In this document: piece by piece, positions 30,129-40,220 of the stretch | Layout: every line of letters starts with the position of its first letter | How positions within the stretch are numbered: position 1 is the stretch's first letter | Assembly: GCA_016223165.1 (NCBI GenBank) | Contig: JACRPO010000005.1 | Coordinates: forward strand, 372,001 to 436,000 | Length of the DNA: 64,000 nucleotides | Source of the DNA: Burkholderiales bacterium | GTDB taxonomy: Bacteria; Pseudomonadota; Gammaproteobacteria; Burkholderiales; Burkholderiaceae_C | Direction of reading: 5' to 3' | The notes under the pieces: model-generated | Seen by the model: only the letters and a program-made list of their open reading frames with translations | Told to the model about the DNA's origin: nothing | Database searches by the model: none | Program-made: the position numbers and the translations under genes

Positions 30129-32422
30129 CGATGGGTCTCCTTGAACGCCTCGGACGTGCGGCCCTGCAGCACACGCCCGGCGCGAGCCTCCTGCCCGGCG
30201 CATTACTGGCCATGCTGCCGTTGCTGGCAGCGTGCGACAACAACCCCTACTGGAGCGGCGCGGCGCGCGAGAACACGCTCTTCTACGCCTTCGACGAGCG
30301 CTCGCCGCGATACCTGGACCCGGTGGCCTCGTATTCCAACCCCGAGTCGGCCTACACGCTGCAGATCTACGAGCCGCCCTACGGGTACCACTACCTCAAA
30401 CGTCCGTATGCGCTGATCCCCAAGTCGGCGGCCGAGGTGGCCAAGCCCCGCTACCTGGGCAAGGACGGCCAGGAGCTGCCCGACGACGCGCCCGCCGAGG
30501 CGATTGCCGAGAGCATCTACGACGTGCGCATCCGACCCGGCGTGCGCTACCAGCCTCACCCCGCCTTCGCGAAAGACGAGCAGGGCCGCCTGCGCTACCA
30601 CGCTCTGACTGCGGCACAACTGGGCGCACGGCGTTCACCCTGGGACTTCGAGCATCAGGGCACACGCGAGCTCACGGCCGAGGACTTTGTCTATGCGCTC
30701 AAGCGCCACGCGACCACGCGGATCGAGACGCCGGTGCTGGCCGTCTTCGCAGACCATGTCATCGGCCTGAAGGAGTATGTCGAGCTCATCAAGCGCGAAG
30801 ACGCCAAACTCACCGCCGGCCTGCCGAACGACGCGCGCGACAAGCCCTTCCTCGACTTCCGCCGGTTCCCGCTCGCCGGTACCAGCGCGCCGGACAAGTA
30901 CACCTGGCGCATCCGCCTGAACGGCAAGTATCCGCAGTGGGCCTACTGGATGGCCTTGCCGTTCCTGGCACCTGTGCCCTGGGAGGCCGAGGCCTTCTAT
31001 GCGCAGCCGGGCATGAACGAGGCGGGCCTGTCCCTCAACCAGTGGCCGGTGGGTACGGGCCCGTACATGATGAAGGAGTTCGTGCGCGACCGCCGGCATG
31101 TGATGGTGCGCAACCCCAACTTCCGCGGCGAACCCTATCCCTGCGAGGGCATGCCCGGAGACGAGGCCGCGGGGCTGCTGGTCGACTGCGGCAAGACGAT
31201 GCCCTTCATCGATACGCTGCATGTCGTGCTGGAGAAGGAGAAGGTGTCGCTGAAGGAGAAGTTCAAGCAGGGCTTCTTCGATGTACCCGAGATCGAGCGG
31301 CCCGAGTGGGGCGTGGACTTCCGCGCCGATGCCGAGGACTCGGCCGAGGTGCAGCAGTTCTTCCAGCGCCGCGGCTTCAAGTTTCCGCTGATGACCGACA
31401 TCAGCAACTGGTATCTCGGCTTCAACATGCTCGATCCGGTGGTCGGCCACGGCGATACGCCAGCGCGGCGCGAGAAGAACCGCAAGCTGCGCCAGGCAAT
31501 CGCCATCGCCATCGACTGGGAGGAGGGCTACGGCCGCATCTTCAAGCAAAAGGGCGGTGAGGTGGCACACGGCCCGGTGCCGCCGGGCCTCTTCGGCTCG
31601 CGCGAAGGGCAGCCCGGCCACCACAACCCGGTGACGCACCGCCTCGTCGCCGGCAAGGTGGTGCGCCGGCCGATCGAAGATGCGCGGCGCCTGCTCGCCG
31701 AAGCCGGCTATCCAGGTGGCCGCGAGGCGGCCAGCGGCAAGCCGCTGGTGCTCAACTACGACTTCCAGCGTGCATTGACGCCCGGCTTCAAGGCCGAGAA
31801 CGACTGGATGATCAAGCAGTTCGCCAAGCTCGGCATCCAGCTCGAGGTGCGCGCCACCGACTTCAACCAGTACCAGGACAAGACGCTCAAGGGCAGGCAC
31901 CAGATCTTCTGGGGTGGCTGGCTGGCCGACTACCCCGATGCGGAGAACTTTCTCTTCCTCTTGTACGGGCCGCTGGGGCGCTCGAAGAATCAGGGCGACA
32001 ACTACGCCAACTACGACAACCCCGAATACGACAAGCTCTACGGCCAGCTGCAGACGCTGGACGAAGGGCCGCGCAAGCAGGCCGTGATCGACCAGATGAT
32101 CGCCATCGCGCAGCAGGACTCGCCGTGGTGCTTCGGCTACTTCCCGTGGGGCGGCCTTGCCTTCCAGTCGTGGGTGCACAACGGCAAGCCGAGCATCATG
32201 ATCCGCGACATGGCCAAGTACTACCGCCTCGATGTGGCCGAACGCGAGCGGCGGCAGGCGCAATGGAACCGACCGGTGTATTGGCCGCTGTGGCTGCTGG
32301 CGCTGGCGGCCCTGGCGCTGGCCTGGGCGGCGCGGCGCAGCTACCGCGCGCGCGAGCAGTCCACCGCACGCGGCAGCGCGGCTCATGCAGGCGCCGCGGG
32401 CGCTGTGGCCGGCGCGGACTGA
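30125..32422 (+). CDS. Peptide ABC transporter solute-binding lipoprotein with C-terminal membrane helix
   Basis: The 765-residue protein is a class C (DppA/OppA/YejA-like) solute-binding protein. It has an N-terminal hydrophobic segment with lipobox LAAC (Cys37) and the family hallmarks ELTAEDFVYALKRH, GTGPYMMKEF, RKLRQAIAIAIDWEEGY and IFWGGWLADYPDAENFLFLLYG. Near the C-terminus (about 720-745) comes a hydrophobic stretch YWPLWLLALAALALAWAA followed by RRSYRAR, which looks like a membrane helix with a cytoplasmic basic end. Family members are normally 500-620 residues and lack such a helix. The protein may therefore be held to the inner membrane from both ends. It starts within the ldcA stop (ATGA) and is followed by both permeases and the ATPase. 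Confidence 0.9.
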   Translation: MTMGLLERLGRAALQHTPGASLLPGALLAMLPLLAACDNNPYWSGAARENTLFYAFDERSPRYLDPVASYSNPESAYTLQIYEPPYGYHYLKRPYALIPKSAAEVAKPRYLGKDGQELPDDAPAEAIAESIYDVRIRPGVRYQPHPAFAKDEQGRLRYHALTAAQLGARRSPWDFEHQGTRELTAEDFVYALKRHATTRIETPVLAVFADHVIGLKEYVELIKREDAKLTAGLPNDARDKPFLDFRRFPLAGTSAPDKYTWRIRLNGKYPQWAYWMALPFLAPVPWEAEAFYAQPGMNEAGLSLNQWPVGTGPYMMKEFVRDRRHVMVRNPNFRGEPYPCEGMPGDEAAGLLVDCGKTMPFIDTLHVVLEKEKVSLKEKFKQGFFDVPEIERPEWGVDFRADAEDSAEVQQFFQRRGFKFPLMTDISNWYLGFNMLDPVVGHGDTPARREKNRKLRQAIAIAIDWEEGYGRIFKQKGGEVAHGPVPPGLFGSREGQPGHHNPVTHRLVAGKVVRRPIEDARRLLAEAGYPGGREAASGKPLVLNYDFQRALTPGFKAENDWMIKQFAKLGIQLEVRATDFNQYQDKTLKGRHQIFWGGWLADYPDAENFLFLLYGPLGRSKNQGDNYANYDNPEYDKLYGQLQTLDEGPRKQAVIDQMIAIAQQDSPWCFGYFPWGGLAFQSWVHNGKPSIMIRDMAKYYRLDVAERERRQAQWNRPVYWPLWLLALAALALAWAARRSYRAREQSTARGSAAHAGAAGAVAGAD

Positions 32423-32426
32423 CCCC

Positions 32427-33410
32427 ATGGGAGGCTTCATCCTGCGCCGCATCGGCTACGGCTTGCTGGTCCTTGTCGGCGTCAACCTGCTGACCTTCTT
32501 CCTCTTCTTCACCGTCAACACGCCGGACGACATGGCGCGTCTCAATATCGGCGGCAAGCGGGTGACGCAGGAGCAGATCGACAAGTGGAAGGCCGAGCGC
32601 GGCTACGACCGCCCGCTGTACTGGAACGCCAAGGAGGAGGGCGCCGCGAAGCTGACGCGCACGGTCATGTGGGAGCGCTCGGTATCACTGATGGCGTTGA
32701 ACTTCGGCCGCAGCGACTCGGCTCGCTCGGTGGACATCGGCCACGAGGTGTCCACGCGCATGGGCGTGAGCCTGCAACTGGCGGTGCCGCTGTTCGTGCT
32801 GCAGCTCGTCGTGAGCGTGGGCTTTTCCGTGCTGCTGGTCTTCTTCAGGCATTCGCGCATCGACTTCTGGGGCGTCGTGCTGTGTGTGCTGCTGCTGTCG
32901 ATCTCGAGCCTCTTCTACATCATCGTCGGGCAATACTGCTTCTCGCGTCTGCTGCGCCTGGCGCCGATCTCGGGCTATGCGCCGGGGCTCGACGCAGTGC
33001 GCTTCCTGCTGCTGCCTGTGCTGCTTTCGCTGCTGGCGCGGCTGGGGGGCGAGGCGCGTCTGTACCGCGCGATGTTCCTCGAGGAGATCGGCAAAGACTA
33101 CGTGCGCACCGCGCGCGCCAAAGGAATCGCGGAGCATCTCGTGCTGCTGCGGCACGTGTTGCGCAACGCACTCATTCCCATCATCACCAGCGCCGGCGCC
33201 TATTTGCCTTATGTCTTTCTCGGCAGCCTGGTGTTCGAGAGCTTCTTCGGCATCCCGGGCCTGGGCGCTTTCGTCATCGAGGCGATCGCCGGGCAGGACT
33301 TCGCCATCGTTCGCACGATGGTCTTCCTCGGTTCGCTGCTGTACATCGCCACCAACCTGCTGCTGGACATGGCCTACGGCTGGATCGACCCGCGCGTGCG
33401 GCTGGCCTGA
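32427..33410 (+). CDS. Peptide ABC transporter permease (DppB/YejB type)
   Basis: The 327-residue inner-membrane protein starts with the typical FILRRIGYGLLVLVGVNLLTFFLFF helix, followed by a periplasmic loop to about 120 and five further helices. The EAA coupling loop is clear: YRAMFLEEIGKDYVRTARAKGIAEHLVLLRHVLRNALIP. It ends with GIPGLGAFVIEAIAGQDFAIVRTMVFLGSLLYIATNLLLDMAYGWIDPRVRL, as in the DppB family. Only 4 bases separate it from the solute-binding protein gene. Confidence 0.93.
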   Translation: MGGFILRRIGYGLLVLVGVNLLTFFLFFTVNTPDDMARLNIGGKRVTQEQIDKWKAERGYDRPLYWNAKEEGAAKLTRTVMWERSVSLMALNFGRSDSARSVDIGHEVSTRMGVSLQLAVPLFVLQLVVSVGFSVLLVFFRHSRIDFWGVVLCVLLLSISSLFYIIVGQYCFSRLLRLAPISGYAPGLDAVRFLLLPVLLSLLARLGGEARLYRAMFLEEIGKDYVRTARAKGIAEHLVLLRHVLRNALIPIITSAGAYLPYVFLGSLVFESFFGIPGLGAFVIEAIAGQDFAIVRTMVFLGSLLYIATNLLLDMAYGWIDPRVRLA

Positions 33411-33438
33411 TGGGCGGCCTGGCGCAGGGCTCACCTTC

Positions 33439-34974
33439 ATGAGCTTTCAGTTCGTCTGGTTGTGGACCGACGTGGCGCTGTGGCTGCTCGCTGCGGCGCT
33501 GGCCGCCTATGGCCTGCGCGTGGCGCGTTCGCCGCAACTGCGCGCCACCTGGGGCGCGGTGCTGCGCGACCCGGCAGCGCTGAGCTCATCGCTGGTGCTG
33601 GTGCTGTTTCTCGGCGTGGCGGGGCTGGACAGCGTGCACTTCCGGCGCGCCGTGCCGTCGGCCGCCGGCCAGGCGGCGGGCTCGGTGTTCTACGACTCGC
33701 GAGTCGAGTCGCTGCTCGACCTGGCGCTGGCACGGCAACTCGCCATGCGGGAGAGCAGCTACTCGGCGCCGCTGGCCACCGTGGAGTTCAGCAAGCAGGC
33801 GATCGTCGTCGGCGGCCAGACCGTGCGCGACTATCCACGCCTCGTGCACGGTGGCGCGCACTTGAAGGACCCGGCGCGTGGCTGGGGTACCGAGTGGGCG
33901 GCCGACGTGGCGGCCCGAGCCGGCACGGGCGCGGTTGCCGGTGCGGCGCTGGCGCTGCTGGCAAGCGTACTCCTCGCCTGGTGCGTGCGCGGCCGCGGCG
34001 GTACCGCCGGGGCCTGGCGCGCCATCGCGCTGGACCGCACGCCGCTGCCGCTGCGCGCGCTGCTGCTGACCGGCGCGGCCGTCGCCATCGCGGGCGGTGC
34101 GGTCGGCGCACTCATGGATCACTACCACGTCTTCGGCACCGACCTCACCGGCAACGACGTGCTGGTGCGGCTTCTCAAGAGCGTGCGCACGGCGTTCGTC
34201 ATCGGCACCCTGTCCACGCTGGCGATGTTGCCGCTGGCGGTGGCGCTGGGCATCCTCGGCGGCTACTTCCGCGGCTGGGTCGACGAAGCCGTGCAGTACC
34301 TGTACACGCTGCTGTCCTCGGTGCCGAGCGTGCTGCTGATTGCTGCCTGCGTGCTGATGGTGCAGGTAGGGCTGGACAAGCACCCGGAGTGGTTCGAGAC
34401 CGGTGCCGAGCGTTCCGATCTGAAGCTGTTCATGCTGTGCGCCATCCTCGGCCTCACGGGCTGGTCGACGCTTTGCCGCCTGGTGCGCGCCGAGACACTG
34501 AAGCTGCGGGAGCTCGAATTCGTGCAGGCGGCCACCGCCTTTGGCGTGAGCCACGCACGCATCATGGGGCGGCACATCCTGCCCAACGTCGTGCATCTGG
34601 TGCTGATCTCCACCGTGCTCAGCTTCAGCGACCTCATCCTCTACGAGGCGGTGCTCACCTATGTCGGCGTCGGCGTCGACCCCTCGATGAACAGCTTCGG
34701 CGGCATGATCAACCTGGCGCGCAACGAGATGAGCCGCGACCCCGTGGTCTGGTGGAGCTTCGCGGCGGCCTTCGGCTTCATGGTGACGCTGGTGCTGGCG
34801 GCCAACCTGTTTGCCGACGGCGTGCGCGACGCCTTCGATCCACGCTCGCGCTCGATGCGACCGCGCCTGCACGGGCATCGGGCCGCCGGGGCCGCCGGCG
34901 GGGCGGCGGGGGGTGCGGCCGGTGGTGAAAAGCGCGCCGACGATGGCGGGCAAGGCGCAAAGGGCCGCGCATGA
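33439..34974 (+). CDS. Peptide ABC transporter permease (DppC/YejE type) with large N-terminal extension
   Basis: The C-terminal part (about 235-480) is a normal DppC-type permease. It has FGTDLTGNDVLVRLLKSVR, a GYFRGWVDEAVQYLYTLLSSVPSVLLIAA helix, and the coupling loop REL-EFVQAATAFGVSHARIMGRHILPN. In front of this are about 200 extra residues: a first helix (4-24), a second helix (48-65), a periplasmic stretch of about 90 residues, and two more helices (about 170-190 and 208-228). The family is usually near 300 residues; this one has 511. The C-terminus is a Gly/Ala-rich hydrophilic tail. The stop overlaps the ATPase start. Confidence 0.9.
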   Translation: MSFQFVWLWTDVALWLLAAALAAYGLRVARSPQLRATWGAVLRDPAALSSSLVLVLFLGVAGLDSVHFRRAVPSAAGQAAGSVFYDSRVESLLDLALARQLAMRESSYSAPLATVEFSKQAIVVGGQTVRDYPRLVHGGAHLKDPARGWGTEWAADVAARAGTGAVAGAALALLASVLLAWCVRGRGGTAGAWRAIALDRTPLPLRALLLTGAAVAIAGGAVGALMDHYHVFGTDLTGNDVLVRLLKSVRTAFVIGTLSTLAMLPLAVALGILGGYFRGWVDEAVQYLYTLLSSVPSVLLIAACVLMVQVGLDKHPEWFETGAERSDLKLFMLCAILGLTGWSTLCRLVRAETLKLRELEFVQAATAFGVSHARIMGRHILPNVVHLVLISTVLSFSDLILYEAVLTYVGVGVDPSMNSFGGMINLARNEMSRDPVVWWSFAAAFGFMVTLVLAANLFADGVRDAFDPRSRSMRPRLHGHRAAGAAGGAAGGAAGGEKRADDGGQGAKGRA

Positions 34975-36905
34975 TCGAGATTGATCGCCTCGCCGTCGAA
35001 CTCGATGCCGACAGCGGCGTCGTGCGTGCCATCGACGGCCTCGCGCTGACGCTGACGCGTGGCGAGACGTTCGCGCTGGTGGGCGAGAGCGGCTGCGGCA
35101 AGAGCATGACGGCGCTGGCGCTGATGCGCCTTCTGCCCGAGAACGGCCTCGTCACCGCCGGCAGCGTGCGCCTGCGCGGGCGCAACGGCGACACAAGCCA
35201 CCAAAGCGGCGCAAGCCACCAAGGCGGTGCAGGCAACGAAAGCGGCAGCACGATCGAACTGCTCGACCTGCCCGAGTCGGCCATGCGCCGCGTGCGCGGC
35301 GCGCGCATCGGCATGATCTTCCAGGAGCCGGCGACGAGCCTGAACCCGGTGATGCGCGTGGGCGACCAGATCGTCGAGGCGATCGAGGCGCATACGCCGC
35401 TGCGCGGGGCCGAGGCGCGCGCCAAGGCGCTGAAGTGGCTCGAGCGTGTCGGCATCCCCGAGCCGGCGCGGCGCATCGACGACTACCCCTTCCGCATGAG
35501 CGGCGGCCAGAAGCAGCGCGTGATGATCGCCGTCGCGCTGGCCGCCGAGCCCGACTTCCTCGTCGCCGACGAGCCGACGACGGCGCTGGACGTCACCATC
35601 CAGGCGCAGGTGCTCGAGCTGCTGCAGGACCTGCAGCGCGAGCGCCGCATGGGCCTCATGCTGATCACGCACGACCTCGCCGTCGTCGCCGGCATGGCGC
35701 AGCGCGTGGCGCTGATGTACGCCGGCCAGATCGTCGAGGTGGCGAGCGCCGAGGAGTTCTTCGCGCAACCGCGGCACCCCTACGCGCAGGCCCTGCTGCG
35801 GGCGCTGCCGCGGCGTGCCGCGCGCGGCGAGGCGCTGCTGGCGATCGGCGGCACGGTGCCGCCGCTGACGGCGGCCTTCACCGGTTGCCGTTTCGCGCCG
35901 CGCTGCGCTTACGCGCACGAGGCCTGCCTGGCCGCGCCGCCGCCGCTGCGCCCGCTCGGTGCGGGGCGGGAGGTGCGCTGCGTGCTGGAAGAGGCACCGC
36001 CCGCCATCCCCGCCGGCCCCATCGCCGCGGCAGGTGACACGGCAGGAGGTGCTGCCGCAGCCACCGCCGCCGAGGCCGCCGGCGTGGAAGCAAAGCCCAC
36101 CACGCTGCTCGACGTGCAGTCGCTCGGCGTGCGCTTCGCTGTGCGTGGTGGCGCGCTGCAGCGCGTGCGCGGCCACTTCGACGCCGTGCGCGAGGTCTCG
36201 TTCACGATCGAGCGCGGCGAGACGCTTGCCCTGGTCGGCGAGAGCGGCTGCGGCAAGACGACCACCGGCAAGGCCATCGTGCAGCTGATGCGCGGTATCG
36301 CCGAGGTGCGCGGTCGCGCGCTGCTCGACGGCATCGACCTGCTGGCGATGCAGGGCGAGGCCCTGCACGCGGCAAGGCGGCGAGTGCAGATCATCTTCCA
36401 GGACCCGTTCGCTTCGCTCAACCCGCGCATGCGCGTGGCCGAACTGCTCGAAGAAGGCCTGGTCGCGCTGCGGCCCGGGCTCGACGCGGGCCAGCGCCGG
36501 CACCGCATCGCCGAGCTGACCGAACAGGTGGGCCTGCGCAGCGAGGCGCTGCAACGCCATCCGCACGAGTTCTCCGGCGGCCAACGCCAGCGCATCGCCA
36601 TCGCGCGCGCGCTGGCGGTGCAGCCCGAACTGATCGTGTGCGACGAGCCGACCTCGGCGCTCGACGTTTCGGTGCAGGCGCAGATCCTCAACCTGCTGCG
36701 CGAGCTGCAGCGCACGCTCGGCGTGTCGTATCTCTTCATCACGCACAACATCGGCGTCGTCGAATTGATGGCCGACCGCGTGGCCGTGATGCAGGGCGGG
36801 CGCATCGTCGAGCAGGGGGCGTGCGCCGAGGTGCTCGAGCGGCCCGCCCACGCCTATACGCGGCAGCTGCTGGCGGCGGTGCCGCAACTGCCCGTGCGCG
36901 CCTGA
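34971..36905 (+). CDS. Fused dual ATPase of a peptide ABC transporter (DppD-DppF / YejF type)
   Basis: The 644-residue protein holds two complete ABC ATPase domains. Domain 1 (about 1-330) has GESGCGKS, the Q-loop FQEP, signature LSGGQ replaced by [17 protein letters not shown], and the C-terminal oligopeptide-transporter Cys motif near [14 protein letters not shown]. Domain 2 (about 380-644) has [31 protein letters not shown] and [10 protein letters not shown] 6-residue repeat insert (HQSGAS...) sits at about 75-93 between Walker A and the Q-loop of domain 1. Fused ATPases are typical of YejF-like systems. It ends the operon. Confidence 0.94.
   Translation: MIEIDRLAVELDADSGVVRAIDGLALTLTRGETFALVGESGCGKSMTALALMRLLPENGLVTAGSVRLRGRNGDTSHQSGASHQGGAGNESGSTIELLDLPESAMRRVRGARIGMIFQEPATSLNPVMRVGDQIVEAIEAHTPLRGAEARAKALKWLERVGIPEPARRIDDYPFRMSGGQKQRVMIAVALAAEPDFLVADEPTTALDVTIQAQVLELLQDLQRERRMGLMLITHDLAVVAGMAQRVALMYAGQIVEVASAEEFFAQPRHPYAQALLRALPRRAARGEALLAIGGTVPPLTAAFTGCRFAPRCAYAHEACLAAPPPLRPLGAGREVRCVLEEAPPAIPAGPIAAAGDTAGGAAAATAAEAAGVEAKPTTLLDVQSLGVRFAVRGGALQRVRGHFDAVREVSFTIERGETLALVGESGCGKTTTGKAIVQLMRGIAEVRGRALLDGIDLLAMQGEALHAARRRVQIIFQDPFASLNPRMRVAELLEEGLVALRPGLDAGQRRHRIAELTEQVGLRSEALQRHPHEFSGGQRQRIAIARALAVQPELIVCDEPTSALDVSVQAQILNLLRELQRTLGVSYLFITHNIGVVELMADRVAVMQGGRIVEQGACAEVLERPAHAYTRQLLAAVPQLPVRA
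35195..35248 (+). repeat. In-frame 18-base tandem repeat (3 units) in the ABC ATPase
   Basis: Units AAGCCACCAAAGCGGCGC (35195-35212), AAGCCACCAAGGCGGTGC (35213-35230) and a diverged third unit (35231-35248) encode a Ser/His/Gln/Gly-rich loop in domain 1 of the fused ATPase. The unit length is a multiple of three, so copy-number change keeps the frame. Confidence 0.8.
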
Positions 36906-37317
36906 GCCGGGCGAAGCCCGGCGCCGTTGGCCTGCCCGACCTCGCCGATGCGGGGTGTGTTGCGCGACCCCAACGGGGACATCGCCCTGGAGCTAGGGAC
37001 TAGCCCTAGAGCCGGTCTGGAGCCGACCTGAAGCCGACAGCGGGCTGCCCGGCCTGGTGCGACTGGCCAGCAGGCTCCGGCCCGCAACTCGTTGAAATCA
37101 AAGCGTTTTGCGCCTCGGTTTGGGCGCGCGCGCCGGCGACGCCCGAAGCGCAACCCCGCGCGTGCGTGGTTTCCCGTCATGGATTCCCCTGGCGCCCGGC
37201 CTGATACATGCATTCAACAATTTGTTCACATGGCGCAATTTGCGCGGGCTTCGTTGCACGCGCGCAACGTTGCGTCAGACCCTACCGAAACCTTCCCTTC
37301 TGAGGAGTCTGGTTCAA
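36906..37317 (+). other. Intergenic region between ABC operon and first TonB receptor
   Basis: The 412 bases begin with a 7-bp GC hairpin (36906-36912 with 36916-36922) right after the ATPase stop. It lacks a T-tract, so it is a weak terminator candidate. A second small hairpin has CTAGGG (36993-36998) pairing with CCCTAG. A frame at about 36949-37000 could encode RGVLRDPNGDIALELG, which resembles the end of a glyoxalase-fold protein, but it is too short to call. Nearer the receptor, AACAATTTGTT (37217-37227) is a short inverted repeat and could be an operator. GAGGAG lies 10 bases before the receptor ATG. Confidence 0.4.
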
Positions 37318-40218
37318 ATGTTCAAGAGGACTCAAGTCTGTACCGGCGTCCTGCTCGCCATGGGGGGCCTTCTCGTCTCGGCCCCCGCATGGTCGCAAGG
37401 CACCGAACGCATCGAGATCACGGGCTCGCGCATCCGCACCCTCGACACCATCTCCAACAGCCCGGTGTCCACGGTCTCGGCGGTCGAGCTCACATCGTCC
37501 GCGCCGGTGGCGGTCGAAGAAGTGGTGAAGACGCTGCCGGCTGCGGTGCCCTCGATCGGCCCGGGCACCAACAACGGCTCGACCGGCGGCGCGGTCATCG
37601 ACCTGCGCGGGCTCGGCTCGGGCAGCGTCAGCGGCGCCAACCGCACGCTCGTGCTGATCAACGGCCGGCGGGTCGTGCCGTTCAGCCTGTTCGCCTTCGT
37701 CGACACCAACTCGGTGCCGTTGAACCTCGTCGACCGTGTCGAGATCGTCACCGGCGGCGCCTCGGCGGTGTACGGCGCCGACGCGGTCGCCGGCGTCGTG
37801 AACTTCATCCTGCGCAAGAGCTTCACCGGGTTCGAGGCGGGGGGCAGCTACGGCATCTCCGAGCAGGGCGATGCCAAGCGCTACACCTCGAACGTCACGC
37901 TCGGTGCCACGCTTGCCGACGGCAAGGGCAGCGTCATCCTCAGCCTCGGCAAGAGCAAGACCGACCCGCTGCTGCAGGGCTCGCGGCCCAGCGGGCAGGC
38001 GGCTCTCAGTTCCACGACCGGCAACCCGCAGGGCTCGGGCACCGACGTGCCGGCCCAGATCAGCGCCGCGCAGCTTGCCACCCTGCCCGGCGGCCTGAGC
38101 ACGCTGCAGATCGATCCCGCGACGGGCGGCCTGGTGGCGCCCGGGCCCGGCTTCAACTTCCAGCCCGTGAACCTGTACCAGACGCCCAACGATCGCCAGC
38201 AGGTCACGGGCATCGCCAACTACCGCATCAACGACCACGTCGAGATGTACGGCGAGGTGCTGCACACGCGCAGCGACGTGACGCTCAACCTGGCCGGCAG
38301 CGGCACGTTCCTCAACACCTTCACCATCCCGATCGGCAACCCGTTCATCCCGGCCCTGATGCGTTCGCAGCTGTGCACCGCATTCGGCATCGCCGCCGGC
38401 AACTGCGTCGCCGGCGATCCGACGCCGATCACGCTGGCGATCGGCCGCCGCATCACCGAACTCGGCCCGCGCATCCGCGACCTCGAGAACAAGACCACGC
38501 AGTGGACGCTCGGCGCCAAGGGCAGCATCTGGGAGAGCTGGGGCTACGACGCCTACTTCTCGCACGGCGAGGCCGACCAGGTGCTGGTCGACCGCAACTG
38601 GGGCTCGCTGTCCAAGGTGCGGCAGGCGCTGAATGCGCTCACCCCCGCGGCCTGCGTGAACCCGGCCAACGGCTGCGTGCCGCTGAACGTGTTCGGTGCC
38701 GAGGGCACCATCACGCCGGCGATGATCGCCTTCTTCAACCTCGACTCGCTGCAGCTCCAGCGCGTCGAGCAGGAGGTGGCGGCCGTCTTCGTCAACGGCG
38801 ATCTCGGCCCGCTGCGGAGCCCGTTCGCGAAGTCGCCGATCGGCGTGGCCTTCGGCGTCGAGCGGCAGGAGGTAGTTGCCGGCAACAAGAGCGACAGCGC
38901 GCGGCAGATCCAGAGCGAAGTGCTGGGCACGGGTGCGCCGACCCCGGACCGCAGCGGCTCGATCCTGCTGAAGGAAGGCTACGCGGAGATCACCGCACCG
39001 ATCGTCGAGGGGCTGCCCGGGGTGCATGCCCTGACCTTCGAAGGTGCGCTGCGCGCGACCTCGTTCACCGCCGCGTCCACCAGCACCTACAACACCTACA
39101 AGATCGGCGGCAACTACTCGCCGATCCGCGGCCTGAAGTTCCGCGGCATGCAGCAGAAGGCGACCCGCGCGCCTTCGATCAACGAGCTGTATGCGCCGCA
39201 GGTGTCGGGCCTGTCGAACGTCGCCGTCGACCCGTGCCAGGGCGCGTCGATCAACCAGGCCGAGGCGAACACCCCGGGCACCTTGTCCAACCTGTGTCGC
39301 GTCACGGGCGTGCCCGTGGGCTCGATCGGCTCGCTGCCCGCCCCCTCGGCAGGCCAGATCAACAACCTCGCCGGCGGCAACCCGGCGCTCGAGCCCGAGG
39401 ACGCCGATACCACCACCTTCGGCATCGTCTTCGAGCCCGACTTCGCCAAGGGCCTGACGATCTCGCTGGACTACTACAACATCGAGATCACGAAGGCGAT
39501 CTCGAGTGCCAGCGTCACCGACATCCTGACGAACTGCTACAGCGCGGCCGCCAACCCCGCCTTCGCCTTCAACGACTTCTGCGCCCTCATCTTCCGCAAC
39601 CCGCTCAACGGCACCTTCAACGGTGCCGAGGCGCGAGGCGTGTTCACGGCATCGTCCAACCTCGGCACGATCAAGACGCGCGGCTACGACCTGGCCGTGA
39701 ACTACCGCCTGCCGCTGCGCGACGTCGGCCTCGACCCGAGCTGGGGCCGGCTCGACATCGGCCTGAACTACAACAAGGTCGACAAGCTCGAGTTCCAGGC
39801 CACGCCGGCGGCCGTCAACCGCAACTGCAACGGCTTCTACAGCGTGGCCTGCGGCAACGCCTTCGCGTCGCCCAACTTCAAGGAGAAGTGGATCCAGCGC
39901 ACGACCTGGAACGTGGGCGACTTCTCGATCGGCTACGCGTGGCGGCACCTCGGCAAGTCCACCGAGGAGCCGGGCGGGACGAACTTCCTGGCGGCGTTTG
40001 CCGAGATCCCCGCCTACGACTACTTCGACCTCAATGCCGCCTGGCAGGCAACGAAGAACGTGCGCCTGAGCCTGGCGGTCAACAACGCCGGCGACAAGGG
40101 CCCGCCGATCGTGGGCAACACCATCGGCACGACGAGTGCCAACTCGGGCAACACCTTCCCGCAGACCTACGACACGGTCGGACGCTTCTACAACTTCGGC
40201 GTCAACGTCCGGTTCTGA
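37318..40218 (+). CDS. TonB-dependent outer-membrane receptor 1
   Basis: The 966-residue protein has a signal peptide ending APAWSQ, then the plug domain (about 30-170) starting with ERIEITGSRIRTLD. It contains DLRGLGSGS, RTLVLINGRRVVP and the plug signature VEIVTGGASAVYGADAVAGVVNFILRKSF. The rest is a beta barrel with RGMQQKATRAPSINELYAP and the typical aromatic end FNFGVNVRF-like (NFGVNVRF). Such receptors import large or scarce substrates using TonB energy. This subfamily, common in Xanthomonas and Caulobacter, has broad and often unknown substrates. It is paralogous to the next receptor. Its location beside a peptide transporter suggests peptides, which is an inference. Confidence 0.94.
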   Translation: MFKRTQVCTGVLLAMGGLLVSAPAWSQGTERIEITGSRIRTLDTISNSPVSTVSAVELTSSAPVAVEEVVKTLPAAVPSIGPGTNNGSTGGAVIDLRGLGSGSVSGANRTLVLINGRRVVPFSLFAFVDTNSVPLNLVDRVEIVTGGASAVYGADAVAGVVNFILRKSFTGFEAGGSYGISEQGDAKRYTSNVTLGATLADGKGSVILSLGKSKTDPLLQGSRPSGQAALSSTTGNPQGSGTDVPAQISAAQLATLPGGLSTLQIDPATGGLVAPGPGFNFQPVNLYQTPNDRQQVTGIANYRINDHVEMYGEVLHTRSDVTLNLAGSGTFLNTFTIPIGNPFIPALMRSQLCTAFGIAAGNCVAGDPTPITLAIGRRITELGPRIRDLENKTTQWTLGAKGSIWESWGYDAYFSHGEADQVLVDRNWGSLSKVRQALNALTPAACVNPANGCVPLNVFGAEGTITPAMIAFFNLDSLQLQRVEQEVAAVFVNGDLGPLRSPFAKSPIGVAFGVERQEVVAGNKSDSARQIQSEVLGTGAPTPDRSGSILLKEGYAEITAPIVEGLPGVHALTFEGALRATSFTAASTSTYNTYKIGGNYSPIRGLKFRGMQQKATRAPSINELYAPQVSGLSNVAVDPCQGASINQAEANTPGTLSNLCRVTGVPVGSIGSLPAPSAGQINNLAGGNPALEPEDADTTTFGIVFEPDFAKGLTISLDYYNIEITKAISSASVTDILTNCYSAAANPAFAFNDFCALIFRNPLNGTFNGAEARGVFTASSNLGTIKTRGYDLAVNYRLPLRDVGLDPSWGRLDIGLNYNKVDKLEFQATPAAVNRNCNGFYSVACGNAFASPNFKEKWIQRTTWNVGDFSIGYAWRHLGKSTEEPGGTNFLAAFAEIPAYDYFDLNAAWQATKNVRLSLAVNNAGDKGPPIVGNTIGTTSANSGNTFPQTYDTVGRFYNFGVNVRF

Positions 40219-40220
40219 TC

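Noticed and set aside
36949..37000. Possible remnant of a glyoxalase-fold protein (RGVLRDPNGDIALEL)
   Set aside because: Only about 15 residues look similar by eye, with no flanking homology or start. Chance is likely.
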